Positions 34,844-44,150 of a stretch of 64,000 bases of DNA are shown here, piece by piece. The notes below the pieces were generated by a model. The model saw only the letters and a list, made by a program, of their open reading frames with translations. It searched no databases and was not told the origin of the DNA. The DNA comes from Agrobacterium fabrum str. C58 (GTDB lineage Bacteria; Pseudomonadota; Alphaproteobacteria; Rhizobiales; Rhizobiaceae): the NCBI RefSeq assembly GCF_000092025.1, contig NC_003062.2, forward strand, positions 2,230,001-2,294,000, given 5' to 3'. The translations under genes and the position numbers were made by a program. Within the stretch, counting starts at the first letter, position 1; each line of letters starts with the position of its first letter.

Positions 34844-35787
34844 ACTCTTGGGAGCGAAGCCGAAATACAGAGCGCGAACTTCTTCAGAAGCTGTATGTCG
34901 AAATGTCCGTCCCGGCGCAGCATCCAGGTCAGCGCGTCATTCGCCGTCCAGGGCTTCTTGTAAGGCCTGACCGAGGTGACGGCATCATAGACATCACAAA
35001 TCGCGGCAATGCGCGCATGAAGGCTGATCTCGCCGCCGGCACGACCGCTGGGATAACCGCCGCCATCGATCCGCTCGTGATGATTGAAGCAGACATCGAG
35101 GACCATGTCAGGCATCTGCCCGTCACGCGACAGGATATCCCGCCCGAATGCGGGGTGGAGATTGATGATTTCGCGCTCCTCGATGGAGAGCCCCTCCGTC
35201 TTGTTCAGAATGGATGACGGTATTTCGACCTTGCCGATATCGTGAAGCAAGCCGCTGACGCCGAGCAGGTTGACTGTTTCCTTGTTCAGCCCGAGATAAT
35301 TGCCGAAGAGGATCATCAGACCGCTGACGGAAACCGAATGCACGAAGGTCGTTTCATCCTTCGATTTCAGGCGGGTGACGCCGATGAAGACGGCCGGGTT
35401 GGCCTGAATGGCGTCGGAAATCTTTCCCGCCGCCGCCGTCATGCCCTGGAAGGAAACACAGCCGCCGCCTTCGGCAACCGAAAATGTCTCGGCGATCACA
35501 TCCGCGGCCGAACGCACCGCCTGAGTGACCGCTGTTACCATCGATGGAGACGGATCCGTCTGCGATACGCCGGCACTGCCCGGGCCCTGGCTGGCGCCGA
35601 CATCGCTGCCCTTGGCAGTATTGATGACGATGCTCTCTGCCCCACTTTTTTTCAGCTGCTGCACAACCTCCTCGCGCTGCAAAAGAAAACGGTACTTCTG
35701 TGTAATTTTATGGTTCGAAAACGTCCCCTCGACCGCTTCGATAAACATGCCCACAGCCAATTGCTGGGTTGAAATTCGTTTCAACAT
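34840..35787 (-). CDS. HD-GYP-domain protein, probable cyclic-di-GMP phosphodiesterase
   Basis: The 315-residue protein starts with a DUF3391-like region (MLKRISTQQLAVGMFIEAVEG) and has an HD-GYP domain: LLHDIGKVEIP, INLHPAFGRDIL and the defining NHHERIDGGGYPSG. All metal-binding His/Asp of the HD core and the GYP triplet are present, so hydrolysis of cyclic di-GMP is expected; this would influence motility and attachment. The C-terminus is slightly shorter than usual. Single gene, no receiver domain. Confidence 0.88.
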   Translation of the reverse strand: MLKRISTQQLAVGMFIEAVEGTFSNHKITQKYRFLLQREEVVQQLKKSGAESIVINTAKGSDVGASQGPGSAGVSQTDPSPSMVTAVTQAVRSAADVIAETFSVAEGGGCVSFQGMTAAAGKISDAIQANPAVFIGVTRLKSKDETTFVHSVSVSGLMILFGNYLGLNKETVNLLGVSGLLHDIGKVEIPSSILNKTEGLSIEEREIINLHPAFGRDILSRDGQMPDMVLDVCFNHHERIDGGGYPSGRAGGEISLHARIAAICDVYDAVTSVRPYKKPWTANDALTWMLRRDGHFDIQLLKKFALCISASLPRV

Positions 35788-36027
35788 CTGACTCTTTCAA
35801 TTTCCTTCCCGGATGTTACGGTCGAACCGAAATTTGCAAGAGCCCGGCGTAACCGCTCCCCTCGAAGCACAGAGTTCACGCCCTCCCGGCGATGCTTCAA
35901 TATGCAACACTAGAAATAAGATAGCACGAATATGAAAATTTTTTACTATAGCTATATTTAAAAACCACGAAAACGCGAAGAAATAGGCTGAAAACAACCC
36001 AAGAATGCAAATGAAAGAAAATATCGC

Positions 36028-37755
36028 ATGGCAATAATACCAGGAGTCGAACAGAAGCCCATGAGTTCCAATTTAGAATCACGCATCGATCAGGGTACCG
36101 GCCGTGAACCGGCAGATATGGTTCTGAAGGGCGGGCGTTTTTTCGATCTTGTCACCGGGGAACTTGTTGCTTCGGACATTGCTATTTGCGGCGATACTGT
36201 CGTTGGCACATGTGGAGACTACAAGGGTCGGCATGAAATCGATATTTCCGGAAAAATCGTCGTTCCCGGCTTCATCGATACACATCTCCATATCGAATCC
36301 TCGCTCGTTACACCGCATGAATTCGACCGCTGCGTTCTGCCCTATGGTGTCACCACCGCCATCTGTGACCCGCACGAGATTGCCAATGTGCTGGGCGCGG
36401 AAGGGCTTCAGTTCTTCCTCGACAGCGCCATGGAAACCATCATGGACATCCGCGTGCAGCTCTCCTCCTGCGTGCCCGCCACCCATCTGGAAACATCAGG
36501 CGCCGATCTACCGATCGAAAAGCTGCTGCCGTTCCGAAATCATCCGAAGGTCATCGGGCTTGCCGAATTCATGAATTTCCCGGGTGTCATCCACAAGGAC
36601 CCGGTGTGCATGGCAAAGCTGGAGGCCTTTCAGGGCCAGCATATCGATGGTCACGCACCGCTTCTGTCGGGAGCGGCGCTCAACGGTTATCTCGCCGCCG
36701 GCATCCGTACCGAACATGAATGCACGAGCGCCGCTGAGGCGCTGGAGAAAATCCGTAAGGGCATGCATATTCTGGTACGCGAAGGTTCGGTCTCGAAGGA
36801 CCTGCATGCGCTGATGCCTATCATCACCGAACGCCTGTCACCCTATCTGGCGCTCTGCACCGATGATCGCAATCCGCTCGATATCGCCGAACAGGGCCAT
36901 CTGGACTATATGATCCGCACGGCGATCGCCAGCGGCGTGGAACCGCTCGCCATCTATCGAGCCGCCTCGATTTCCGCTGCTAAAGCCTTCGGTCTTCGTG
37001 ATCGCGGTCTTGTCGCCCCCGGCTGGCGCGCCGATCTCGTGGTCATCGACACCCTGCAGAACTGTAAGGCGAGCATGGTGCTTTCCGGCGGCCGCCTGGT
37101 CGATGACGCCCTGTTTGCCACCCGCAAACCGGTGGCACCCGTCGGTCTCGACAGCGTCAAGGCCAGACCGGTGCTTGCCTCCCATTTCGGTGTGCCGGTC
37201 ACGGAGGGCGAAACCCCAGTCATGGGCGTGCTTCCCGGCAAGATCATCACCGAACATCGCCGCTACAAGCTGCCGACGGATGGCAACCAGACCACCGTCG
37301 ATCTCGAAAACGACATCATCAAGGTTGCCGTCATCGAACGTCATGGCAAGAACGGCAATCATGCCAATGGTTTCGTCCAGGGCTTCGGACTGAAAAAGGG
37401 CGCCATCGCCTCCACCGTCGGCCATGACAGCCATAATATCTGCGTCGTCGGCGTGAGCGAAGACGACATGGCGCTGGCCGCCAACCGGCTCGGAGACATC
37501 AAGGGTGGTTTCGTGGTGGTGGAAGACGGCCGGGTGACGGGCGAAATCGCGCTCCCCGTCGCCGGGCTTATGAGCCTCGAACCTTACGAGACGGTACGCG
37601 ACACGCTGCACACCCTGCGCAAGGCCGCCTACGCACTCGGCACCACGCTGGAAGAACCCTTCCTGCAGGTCGCCTTCCTGCCGCTGCCCGTCATTCCGCA
37701 TTTGAAGATTTCGGATATGGGTATGGTGGATGTGGATCGGTTTGCGCTGATTTGA
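36028..37755 (+). CDS. ade: adenine deaminase
   Basis: A 575-residue amidohydrolase. [19 protein letters not shown] contains the HxH metal site and the adenine-deaminase-specific IES motif. [37 protein letters not shown] and [10 protein letters not shown] follow, as does the C-terminal SHDSHNI-type motif ([11 protein letters not shown]). It deaminates adenine to hypoxanthine, which can feed the xanthine dehydrogenase encoded at 55-60 kb. The first ATG (36028) and a second at 36061 are both possible; neither has an ideal ribosome site. The 240-base upstream gap is AT-rich with no clear operator. Confidence 0.93.
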   Translation: MAIIPGVEQKPMSSNLESRIDQGTGREPADMVLKGGRFFDLVTGELVASDIAICGDTVVGTCGDYKGRHEIDISGKIVVPGFIDTHLHIESSLVTPHEFDRCVLPYGVTTAICDPHEIANVLGAEGLQFFLDSAMETIMDIRVQLSSCVPATHLETSGADLPIEKLLPFRNHPKVIGLAEFMNFPGVIHKDPVCMAKLEAFQGQHIDGHAPLLSGAALNGYLAAGIRTEHECTSAAEALEKIRKGMHILVREGSVSKDLHALMPIITERLSPYLALCTDDRNPLDIAEQGHLDYMIRTAIASGVEPLAIYRAASISAAKAFGLRDRGLVAPGWRADLVVIDTLQNCKASMVLSGGRLVDDALFATRKPVAPVGLDSVKARPVLASHFGVPVTEGETPVMGVLPGKIITEHRRYKLPTDGNQTTVDLENDIIKVAVIERHGKNGNHANGFVQGFGLKKGAIASTVGHDSHNICVVGVSEDDMALAANRLGDIKGGFVVVEDGRVTGEIALPVAGLMSLEPYETVRDTLHTLRKAAYALGTTLEEPFLQVAFLPLPVIPHLKISDMGMVDVDRFALI

Positions 37756-37794
37756 TTGCGCAGCGTATATCGCCGCACGCGGCGGAGACGTCTA

Positions 37795-37841
37795 GAGCAT
37801 TTCGAGGAAAGTGGATCCCGGTCTTCCGGCCGAAAATGCTC
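37795..37841. repeat. small rhizobial intergenic inverted repeat
   Basis: GAGCATTTCG and CGAAAATGCTC flank a central AAGTGGATCCCGGTCTTCC. This 'GAGCATTT...AAAATGCTC' element is common between genes in Rhizobiales, as far as I recall. It lies 39 bases after the ade stop. Confidence 0.6.
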
Positions 37842-37871
37842 CAACCGTCTTCGCAGGCGCGGGGAGCGGCC

Positions 37872-38423
37872 TCAAGCCTTCGTTTCAGCGGGCCAGGTTA
37901 CATAGTAATATTTGCCCGCCACCCTGCCGAAATAGGCATTGCCGCCTGTCGCCTTGTCGACATAGCTGCCGTTACCATCCCGCGAAAGCGCACCGTCGTC
38001 GCTGCGTTTCAGCTGGGCATTGAGGAAATCGACCCAGTTGGTCTTGGGGATCTCCGTGGCCGCTGTCGCCTTGGCGTTTTTCTGGCCAGGATCCCAGGCG
38101 CCGACCGATTTTCCCTGCGTCGGGTCCGAAACCTTCAGACGCCCGCGCTGCAGAGCGTCCATCATGGACCGTGCACGCAGATATTGAGCCGGGTCGTCAC
38201 CTGCCGTCGAAAGCTTGGCTTTCAAATTCTGCATGAAGACAGACGAGGTGAGATAATCGCTTGAAGACGTCTTCGACGTCTGTGTCGTGGACGATACACG
38301 CGCCGACGATTGCCCGGAAAGCAGGACGTCCCTGATCGAAGGGACGGCAGCCTGAGCTTTGCCACGAGAGGTTCCCGAATTGCCAGCGCCGAACTGGCCG
38401 AAATTCTTGATTGAAACGGACAT
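37872..38423 (-). CDS. conserved rhizobial hypothetical protein
   Basis: I do not recognise this 183-residue protein. From the ATG at 38423 it has a Ser/Thr/Gln-rich, probably disordered N-terminal half (SGQSSARVSSTTQTSKTSS), a helical middle (YLRARSMMDALQRGRLKV) and a C-terminal part with repeated aromatic residues (GNAYFGRVAGKYYYVTWP). There is no signal peptide or membrane segment. The 216 bases upstream are strongly AT-rich, unlike the gene, and contain no other frame. Confidence 0.6.
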   Translation of the reverse strand: MSVSIKNFGQFGAGNSGTSRGKAQAAVPSIRDVLLSGQSSARVSSTTQTSKTSSSDYLTSSVFMQNLKAKLSTAGDDPAQYLRARSMMDALQRGRLKVSDPTQGKSVGAWDPGQKNAKATAATEIPKTNWVDFLNAQLKRSDDGALSRDGNGSYVDKATGGNAYFGRVAGKYYYVTWPAETKA

Positions 38424-38639
38424 GAGACAATCCCTGCCAAGCCCTGAGGCCGCGAATGAAAAACTCTTAATGCCCCAATGCTTACACAGTAAAACTTGCG
38501 CTAAGCTCGCCAAATATTGGCTTAAAATAAAAATGACGAAAAATTCCAAATATTAAATAGAATAATTGAGCAAATAATATTAATAAATAAAAATATAAAC
38601 ATATTAATATTTAAAAATAGATGGCTATAAATCTATATT

Positions 38640-39107
38640 TCACTGTTCCGGCTCGTCATTCAAGCGCAGCATCTTGCGGAAATAAACCACCCGTTCCGTT
38701 TCCTCAAACCCAAGCGCCGCATGCATGCGATGGGAATCGGTGTTTGAAATATCGGCATCGGAGGCAAGCTCGCTCACGCCCTGGCTGATTGCCCAGCGGG
38801 TCACCTCCTCCACCATGAGGGCGGCAACGCCGCGTTTGCGAAACGCCTGCTCGACATAGATTCCCTCGAGAAAAGCCACGGGCGACGTATCGCAGCCGTT
38901 GACATAGTCCCGCCGCAGGCTGACCTCGGCAAAACCAATGGCCACTCCGGCTGGATCACGGACAATAAATCCAGCCCCGGTTTCGCCGACGTCCTGCAAC
39001 TCCTCCCTATGTTCGGCGGGCGTGGTATCCGGCCACAGGCGATGCCGCAAAAGGCACCATGCATCAGGGTAGTCGGCGGCGTTTCCGATGACAAATTGTC
39101 CGCTCAT
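38640..39107 (-). CDS. AAC(6')-like aminoglycoside N-acetyltransferase homologue
   Basis: The 155-residue GNAT protein follows the AAC(6')-Iz/Iy pattern almost motif for motif: CLLRHRLWPDTTP, SLRRDYVNGCDTSPVAFLEGI, ELASDADISNTDSH and LGFEETERVVYFRK. Such enzymes acetylate the 6'-amino group of aminoglycosides, although chromosomal versions often have another natural substrate. ATG 39107 overlaps the alpha-glucosidase stop (ATGA), so it is the second gene of that operon. Resistance should not be assumed from sequence alone. Confidence 0.78.
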   Translation of the reverse strand: MSGQFVIGNAADYPDAWCLLRHRLWPDTTPAEHREELQDVGETGAGFIVRDPAGVAIGFAEVSLRRDYVNGCDTSPVAFLEGIYVEQAFRKRGVAALMVEEVTRWAISQGVSELASDADISNTDSHRMHAALGFEETERVVYFRKMLRLNDEPEQ

Positions 39108-40768
39108 GCAACGATCCCGCAAAATACATCCAGCCCCTCGAGCTTCACGATGCCAGCATCATAGAGCGGCGCAAAACCCGGCATCTGCAGGATATCCGTA
39201 ACACTCATGGCCTTTGGCACGGGAAATTCCACCGGCTCACGGGTCAGGTTGAAAACGAACAGCAGTTTTTCATCACCCCTCTGCCGGGTGAAGGCCAGCA
39301 CATCGAGATTGGTCTTGATGAAATGCATGTCGCCGTCGCGCAGCGCACCATGGGTTTTGCGGAAGGACAGGACGGCCCGATAATGGTTGAGAACCGAATC
39401 CGGCTTGCGCTCCTGCGCATCCACGGCCTGCATGGCATGCACGTAGGGCACCGGCAGCCAAGGCTTTTCGGCAGTTGAGAACCCGGCATTCGGCTTGCCC
39501 GTTTCCCACACCATCGGTGTGCGGCATCCGTCGCGCCCCTTGAAGGCGGGCCAGAAACGAATGCCATAGGGATCACGCAGATCCTCGAAGGCAAGTTCGG
39601 CCTCTGTCAGCCCCAGCTCCTCGCCCTGATAGAGACATATGGAGCCACGCAGGCTGGCGAGAACACAGATGGCGAGTTTCGCAACGCGCGTCTGCTCCTC
39701 GGGGCCTTCGGAAAACCGGCTGAGATGGCGCACCACATCATGGTTGGAAAAGGCCCAGCACACCCAGCCATCCGTCACCACCTTGCCGAATGTCTCGACC
39801 GAGCCGCGCAGGTGTTTTGCACTGAAATCCGGTCCCAGCAGATCGAATGTGTAACACATGTTGAGTTTGTCATTGCCGGATGTATAGGCCGCGACCGTTT
39901 TCAGGGAGCGAGCCCCATCCCCCACCTCACCCACCGTGGCGCGGCCCTCATAGTCGTCGAGCAGCGCACGAAAGCGCTTGAGGAAAGCCACGTTTTCCGG
40001 CCGTGTCTTGTCGTAGAGATGGTCCTGCATGCCATAGGGATTGACGTCGGACGCATCGAGGCCAAAACTTTCGTCGTCAACAAGCGGCGGGTTGTCGCGC
40101 AAAAGCTTGTCATGGAAATAGTGGTTGACGGTATCGAGCCGAAAACCGTCCACGCCACGATCGAGCCAGAAACGCACGGTTTCCAGCACCGCATCCTGAA
40201 CCTCGGGATTGTGGAAATTCAGGTCCGGCTGCGAGGCGAGGAAGCTGTGCATATAATATTGCTTCCGCACCCCGTCCCACTCCCAGGCCGGCCCGCCGAA
40301 CACGGAAAGCCAGTTGGTGGGTGCCGTGCCATCCGGTTTGGGATTGGCCCAGACATACCAGTCCGCCTTGCTGTTGATACGGCTCGCGCGGCTGTCCACG
40401 AACCACGGATGTTTGTCAGACGTATGCGAAATCACCTGATCGATGATGACTTTCAGCCCCAGCCGGTGCGCCTCGGCCATCAGGGCGTCGAAATCGGCGA
40501 GCGTGCCGAACATTGGATCGACATTGCAATAATCGGAAACGTCATAACCCATATCGGCCATGGGCGAGGTGAAGAAGGGTGAGAGCCAGATGGCATCGAC
40601 ACCGAGTGAGGCGATATAGGGCAGACGTTTCGTCACCCCGGCCAGATCGCCATATCCGTCGCCGGTCGTATCCTGAAACGAGCGCGGATAGACCTGATAG
40701 ATCACCGCTCCTTTCCACCAGTCCGATTGCGCTTGAGGTTTGTGGACCGGGGCATGGGGTAGCGTCAT
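39104..40768 (-). CDS. aglA: alpha-glucosidase, GH13 family (AglA-type)
   Basis: The 554-residue enzyme opens with WWKGAVIYQVYPRSFQD, the standard oligo-1,6/alpha-glucosidase start. The nucleophile Asp is in VDGFRLDTVNHYFHD, the acid Glu in TVGEVGDG and the transition-state Asp in FSNHDVVRH; QVISHTSDKHPWF is conserved region I. It hydrolyses alpha-glucosides such as sucrose or trehalulose-like disaccharides in the cytoplasm; AglA of rhizobia is the closest match I recall. The start at 40768 follows AGGAG. The usual aglEFGK transporter genes are not adjacent. Confidence 0.9.
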   Translation of the reverse strand: MTLPHAPVHKPQAQSDWWKGAVIYQVYPRSFQDTTGDGYGDLAGVTKRLPYIASLGVDAIWLSPFFTSPMADMGYDVSDYCNVDPMFGTLADFDALMAEAHRLGLKVIIDQVISHTSDKHPWFVDSRASRINSKADWYVWANPKPDGTAPTNWLSVFGGPAWEWDGVRKQYYMHSFLASQPDLNFHNPEVQDAVLETVRFWLDRGVDGFRLDTVNHYFHDKLLRDNPPLVDDESFGLDASDVNPYGMQDHLYDKTRPENVAFLKRFRALLDDYEGRATVGEVGDGARSLKTVAAYTSGNDKLNMCYTFDLLGPDFSAKHLRGSVETFGKVVTDGWVCWAFSNHDVVRHLSRFSEGPEEQTRVAKLAICVLASLRGSICLYQGEELGLTEAELAFEDLRDPYGIRFWPAFKGRDGCRTPMVWETGKPNAGFSTAEKPWLPVPYVHAMQAVDAQERKPDSVLNHYRAVLSFRKTHGALRDGDMHFIKTNLDVLAFTRQRGDEKLLFVFNLTREPVEFPVPKAMSVTDILQMPGFAPLYDAGIVKLEGLDVFCGIVA

Positions 40769-40924
40769 CGGCGATCTCCTGAGGGTGTCACGCCGGGAGA
40801 ATATAAAGCCCTTGCGCCCGCGTAAACCGGAACTTCGCACATGCACAAACGAGCCACATCGCCCTTGTCAGCGGCGCGCACTCGTCGTAAGCCGCATGGC
40901 TGGAAAAAACGGGAGGATGACGGC

Positions 40925-41845
40925 GTGGGCGGACGGTTTTTGTCGATTGGCGAATGCATGGTGGAACTGTCGCAGGCCGGCAACGGGCTGCTGCGCAAGG
41001 GTTTCGCCGGGGATACGTTCAATGCCGCCTGGTATGCCCGCGCCTGCCTGCCGCAGGACTGGTCCGTCGATTATTTTACAGCGCTCGGTGATGATCCGCT
41101 GTCGGAAGACATGCTGGCCTTCATCGCGGAAGCCGGCATCGGCACCGAAAAAATCCGCCGTATCAAGGGGGGCACACCCGGCCTCTACCTCATCAACCTG
41201 AAAGACGGCGAACGCACCTTCAGCTACTGGCGCAACGCCGCCGCCGCAAGACAGCTGGCCGCCGACGCAGATCACCTGCGCAAGACGGTCGAAAGCGCCG
41301 ATGTAGTCTATTTCTCCGGCATCACGCTCGCCATTCTCGCCTCCGCCCATGATGTCGATACATTTCTGGCCGAACTGCGCCGCGCCCGGGCTGCCGGCAA
41401 GCTGGTGGTCTTCGACCCCAATATCCGCCCGCGCCTCTGGGCCGACAGGGATGTAATGCTGGAGACGATCTCCAATGGTGCCCGCGCCGCAACGCTGGTC
41501 ATGCCAAGCTTCGATGACGAAGCCAGCCATTTCGGCGATGTCTCCGTGGAAGCGACCATCGCCCGCTACCGTTCGCTCGGCGTTGAAAACATCGTCGTGA
41601 AGGACGGCGCCAAGGGCGCAACGCTTGATTTCGGCGGCAGCCGCAGCCACGCCCCGGCGGAAAAAGCCGTGGATGTGGTGGACACGACGAGCGCCGGCGA
41701 CAGCTTCAACGGTGCCTTCCTTGCCCGTTACGTCACCGGAAGTTCTCCGGAAGAGGCGGCCACCTTCGCGGCAAGGGCGGCGGCAACCGTCATCGGCCAT
41801 CATGGCGCGCTGATCAGCCCCGAGCTGCTTCCGCTGGTGGGATAA
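40925..41845 (+). CDS. kdgK: 2-keto-3-deoxygluconate kinase-like PfkB-family sugar kinase
   Basis: The 306-residue kinase has FLSIGECMVELSQ at the N-terminus, FAGDTFNAAWYA (substrate-binding GDxFN motif), VVFDPNIRPRLW and the catalytic DTTSAGDSFNGAF with the Asp base. These features are typical of KdgK, which phosphorylates 2-keto-3-deoxygluconate in hexuronate and Entner-Doudoroff routes. The GTG at 40925 follows GGGAGG; an upstream ATG at 40841 lacks a ribosome site. Divergent from the alpha-glucosidase. Confidence 0.85.
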   Translation: MGGRFLSIGECMVELSQAGNGLLRKGFAGDTFNAAWYARACLPQDWSVDYFTALGDDPLSEDMLAFIAEAGIGTEKIRRIKGGTPGLYLINLKDGERTFSYWRNAAAARQLAADADHLRKTVESADVVYFSGITLAILASAHDVDTFLAELRRARAAGKLVVFDPNIRPRLWADRDVMLETISNGARAATLVMPSFDDEASHFGDVSVEATIARYRSLGVENIVVKDGAKGATLDFGGSRSHAPAEKAVDVVDTTSAGDSFNGAFLARYVTGSSPEEAATFAARAAATVIGHHGALISPELLPLVG

Positions 41846-41895
41846 GGCTCGCCACACTGGGCGAACGTGGATTTTCGCATGCAGCCGCCTCGGCT

Positions 41896-42015
41896 TCCCT
41901 CATTCCTGTGCTTGTCACAGGAATCCAGCCGACGCGCGTCTGCGCGGCGAGAAGTGCCCTTTCAGCCCAAGGACTTGGGCTGGCTGGATCCCTGTGACAA
42001 GCACAGGGATGAGGA
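41896..42015. repeat. 120-bp palindromic intergenic element, copy 1
   Basis: Inverted arms of about 35 bp (41896-41930 and 41982-42015) with a few mismatches surround an inner hairpin (CAGCCCAA / TTGGGCTG). A second, nearly identical 120-bp copy in the same orientation lies at 56473-56592. It falls between kdgK and the agt-like gene. Confidence 0.85.
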
Positions 42016-42083
42016 CAGGAGGCAGCGCCACGGACAATAGCAAAATTTTGAGCGCAAACCACGATTCCCCACCGTCACAGACC

Positions 42084-42101
42084 CTGACATGATCCTGTAA
42101 C
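42084..42101 (+). promoter_or_regulatory. Pho box upstream of the agt-like glycosyltransferase
   Basis: CTGACAT-GATC-CTGTAAC is a two-half-site PHO box (CTGTCAT-N4-CTGTCAT type, 11-base period), and a preceding CCGTCAC at 42072-42078 gives a partial third unit. A CATATA -10 at 42112-42117 lies at the spacing used for PhoB activation. Confidence 0.65.
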
Positions 42102-42176
42102 AAGCGCGCCGCATATACGGGCAGAAGCCGGGCAATGGGGATTCGCCCGAGCGCAGATGAGCAGGATCAGTGTTTC

Positions 42177-43226
42177 ATGACGAGAATCACGATTGTCACA
42201 GATGCCTGGCACCCGCAGGTCAACGGCGTGGTTCGCTCGATCGAAAACACCAATACCGAACTGGCGCGACTGGGCGTGGATGTGCGCATGGTCACGCCGC
42301 AGAGTTTTTACAGCATCCCCTGCCCCACCTATCCGGAAATCCGCCTGTCGGTCGCCGGTTATCGCCGCGTGGCGGTAGAGATTGAAAAAAGCCAGCCCTC
42401 CTTCGTGCACATAGCCACGGAAGGGCCGCTGGGCTTCATGGCCCGGCGCTGGTGCGTGAAGAACCATATGCGGTTTTCCACCAGCTATCACACCCGCTTT
42501 CCCGAATATGTCGCGGCACGTTTCCCTGTTCCGGAAAGCTGGCTTTATGCTTTCGTGCGCTGGTTCCACAATGGCGGCAACACCTGCATGGTGGCTACCC
42601 CGAGCCTCGAGACCGAACTGGAAGCGCGCGGCGTTCGCAACCTCAAGCGCTGGAGCCGCGGCATCGACGCGGAGCTTTTCCATCCCCGCACGAAAACAAA
42701 GCTGCCCTTCGACCTGCCGAGACCGATCTTCATGACGGTGGGCCGGGTGGCGGTGGAAAAGAACCTGCCGGAATTCCTGGACCTCGATCTGCCGGGATCG
42801 AAGATCGTCATCGGCGACGGCCCCGCCCGCTATGAATTGCAGGAAAAATACCCTGATGTTCTGTTCACCGGCATCAAGACCGGTGAGGAGCTGGCCGATG
42901 CCTATGCCCAGGCCGATGTCTTCGTTTTCCCGTCGAAGACCGACACATTCGGCAACACCATTCTGGAAGCGCTGGCCAGCGGAGTGCCCGTGGCCGCCTT
43001 CCCCGTCACCGGGCCGATCGACATTCTCGGCGGCAACCCCGCCGCCGGCGCACTGGACAATAACCTGCGCGATGCCTGTCTGGCAGCGCTTCACTGCTCA
43101 CCACAGGCAGCGCTTGCGCTTTCCAAAAGCTACAGCTGGGAAAAGGCCTCGCGGCAATTCCTTGACAACGTCATCCACGCAGCCGGAAAATCGCTGCCGC
43201 TTCTGTCGCGCTCGCGGCTTGCATGA
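42177..43226 (+). CDS. agt: GT4-family glycolipid glycosyltransferase (agt-like; glucosyl/glucuronosyl diacylglycerol synthase)
   Basis: The 349-residue enzyme has the GT4 N-terminal pattern VTDAWHPQVNGVVRSIENT and the donor-binding end SKTDTFGNTILEALASG, where the EX7E motif reads DX7E. It matches, from memory, the A. tumefaciens glycosyltransferase Agt (atu2297), which makes monoglucosyl- and glucuronosyl-diacylglycerol from UDP-sugars when phosphate is scarce. The Pho box 75 bases upstream supports that role: glycolipids replace phospholipids in the membrane. ATG at 42177; an upstream ATG at 42135 is unlikely. Confidence 0.85.
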   Translation: MTRITIVTDAWHPQVNGVVRSIENTNTELARLGVDVRMVTPQSFYSIPCPTYPEIRLSVAGYRRVAVEIEKSQPSFVHIATEGPLGFMARRWCVKNHMRFSTSYHTRFPEYVAARFPVPESWLYAFVRWFHNGGNTCMVATPSLETELEARGVRNLKRWSRGIDAELFHPRTKTKLPFDLPRPIFMTVGRVAVEKNLPEFLDLDLPGSKIVIGDGPARYELQEKYPDVLFTGIKTGEELADAYAQADVFVFPSKTDTFGNTILEALASGVPVAAFPVTGPIDILGGNPAAGALDNNLRDACLAALHCSPQAALALSKSYSWEKASRQFLDNVIHAAGKSLPLLSRSRLA

Positions 43227-43417
43227 GGCAATCCCCGAGATTTGTGCGGGAATGAGTAGACGAAAGGGTGCGGGAGTGTCACAAGGCGATCAGGACGCGA
43301 CTGCCGTTATCTCTAGAACGGGGTCGGGCTGCTGATTGACGTCAGGCGGTTGCCGCGAGATTACGCTGGCCGTCCTTTTTCCGGATGATAGCCCGAAACA
43401 GCCCTTGAGATGCCGCT

Positions 43418-44029
43418 TCAGGATAGAGGAAGAAGCTCTTTCTGCTGGGCCGCGCTCCATTGGTTGATCTTCTCGACAATGTCCTTTGGCGCCATCGACA
43501 AGGCACTGCTGGGTATCACGGCGACCGTCCCATGGAAAACCAGCACCAGACTATCCGGCGGCGTGATGGCGAGATGATAACGCGCCCAGCTCAGTTGCAC
43601 GGTGTCCAGTCTTGTGACCTGCTTGTAGCCCTCAGGTCCTATCTCGACCTGTATTTGAGGCGAATACATCCGCTCATGGGCGATATTCCAATGTGCAAGG
43701 GCCTCGTAATAGGATTTCATCTCCCTTCTCGAGCCCCGCAAGATAATGAACCAGACGGCGAGGGCCACAAACGGTGCGGGGGCAAACACCCAATAACCAA
43801 CCACCGGCCAGACGCCCGGAAACCACGGCAGGCTTAAGGAATAGACGAAACCGGCAGCCAGTCCTGCAAACAAGGATAGATGCGCCCTTGCCGAGGCAAA
43901 ACGGCGCTTCCAGGACTTGTCGAAAATCATGCTGTAATTTTCATACGCCTGATGCTGATAGCCGTGGACATAGGCGGGAACTTGTTTCGGGTCTGGTGTG
44001 AAGCTTATTGAAATGGTGTCATCAGCCAT
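43418..44029 (-). CDS. YcxB-like membrane protein
   Basis: A 203-residue protein with two adjacent membrane helices (about residues 50-96) and a C-terminal domain (VTRLDTVQLSWARYHLAIT, LVLVFHGTVAVIPSSALS) that matches the YcxB-like/PH-like C-terminal domain of membrane proteins of unknown function. The N-terminal 45 residues are soluble. The gene stands alone between a 191-base gap and the DUF2026 gene. Confidence 0.75.
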   Translation of the reverse strand: MADDTISISFTPDPKQVPAYVHGYQHQAYENYSMIFDKSWKRRFASARAHLSLFAGLAAGFVYSLSLPWFPGVWPVVGYWVFAPAPFVALAVWFIILRGSRREMKSYYEALAHWNIAHERMYSPQIQVEIGPEGYKQVTRLDTVQLSWARYHLAITPPDSLVLVFHGTVAVIPSSALSMAPKDIVEKINQWSAAQQKELLPLS

Positions 44030-44150
44030 CTGAGCACGTCAATCCCGTCCCTGTTGAAGCCCGATCTTTGTAACAGCCATTTCCCCTTTAAATCAAAAGG
44101 CCTTTGCTGCCCAAACTGTCGAGATCGACATCGTCCGGTGAAATCTGCGC

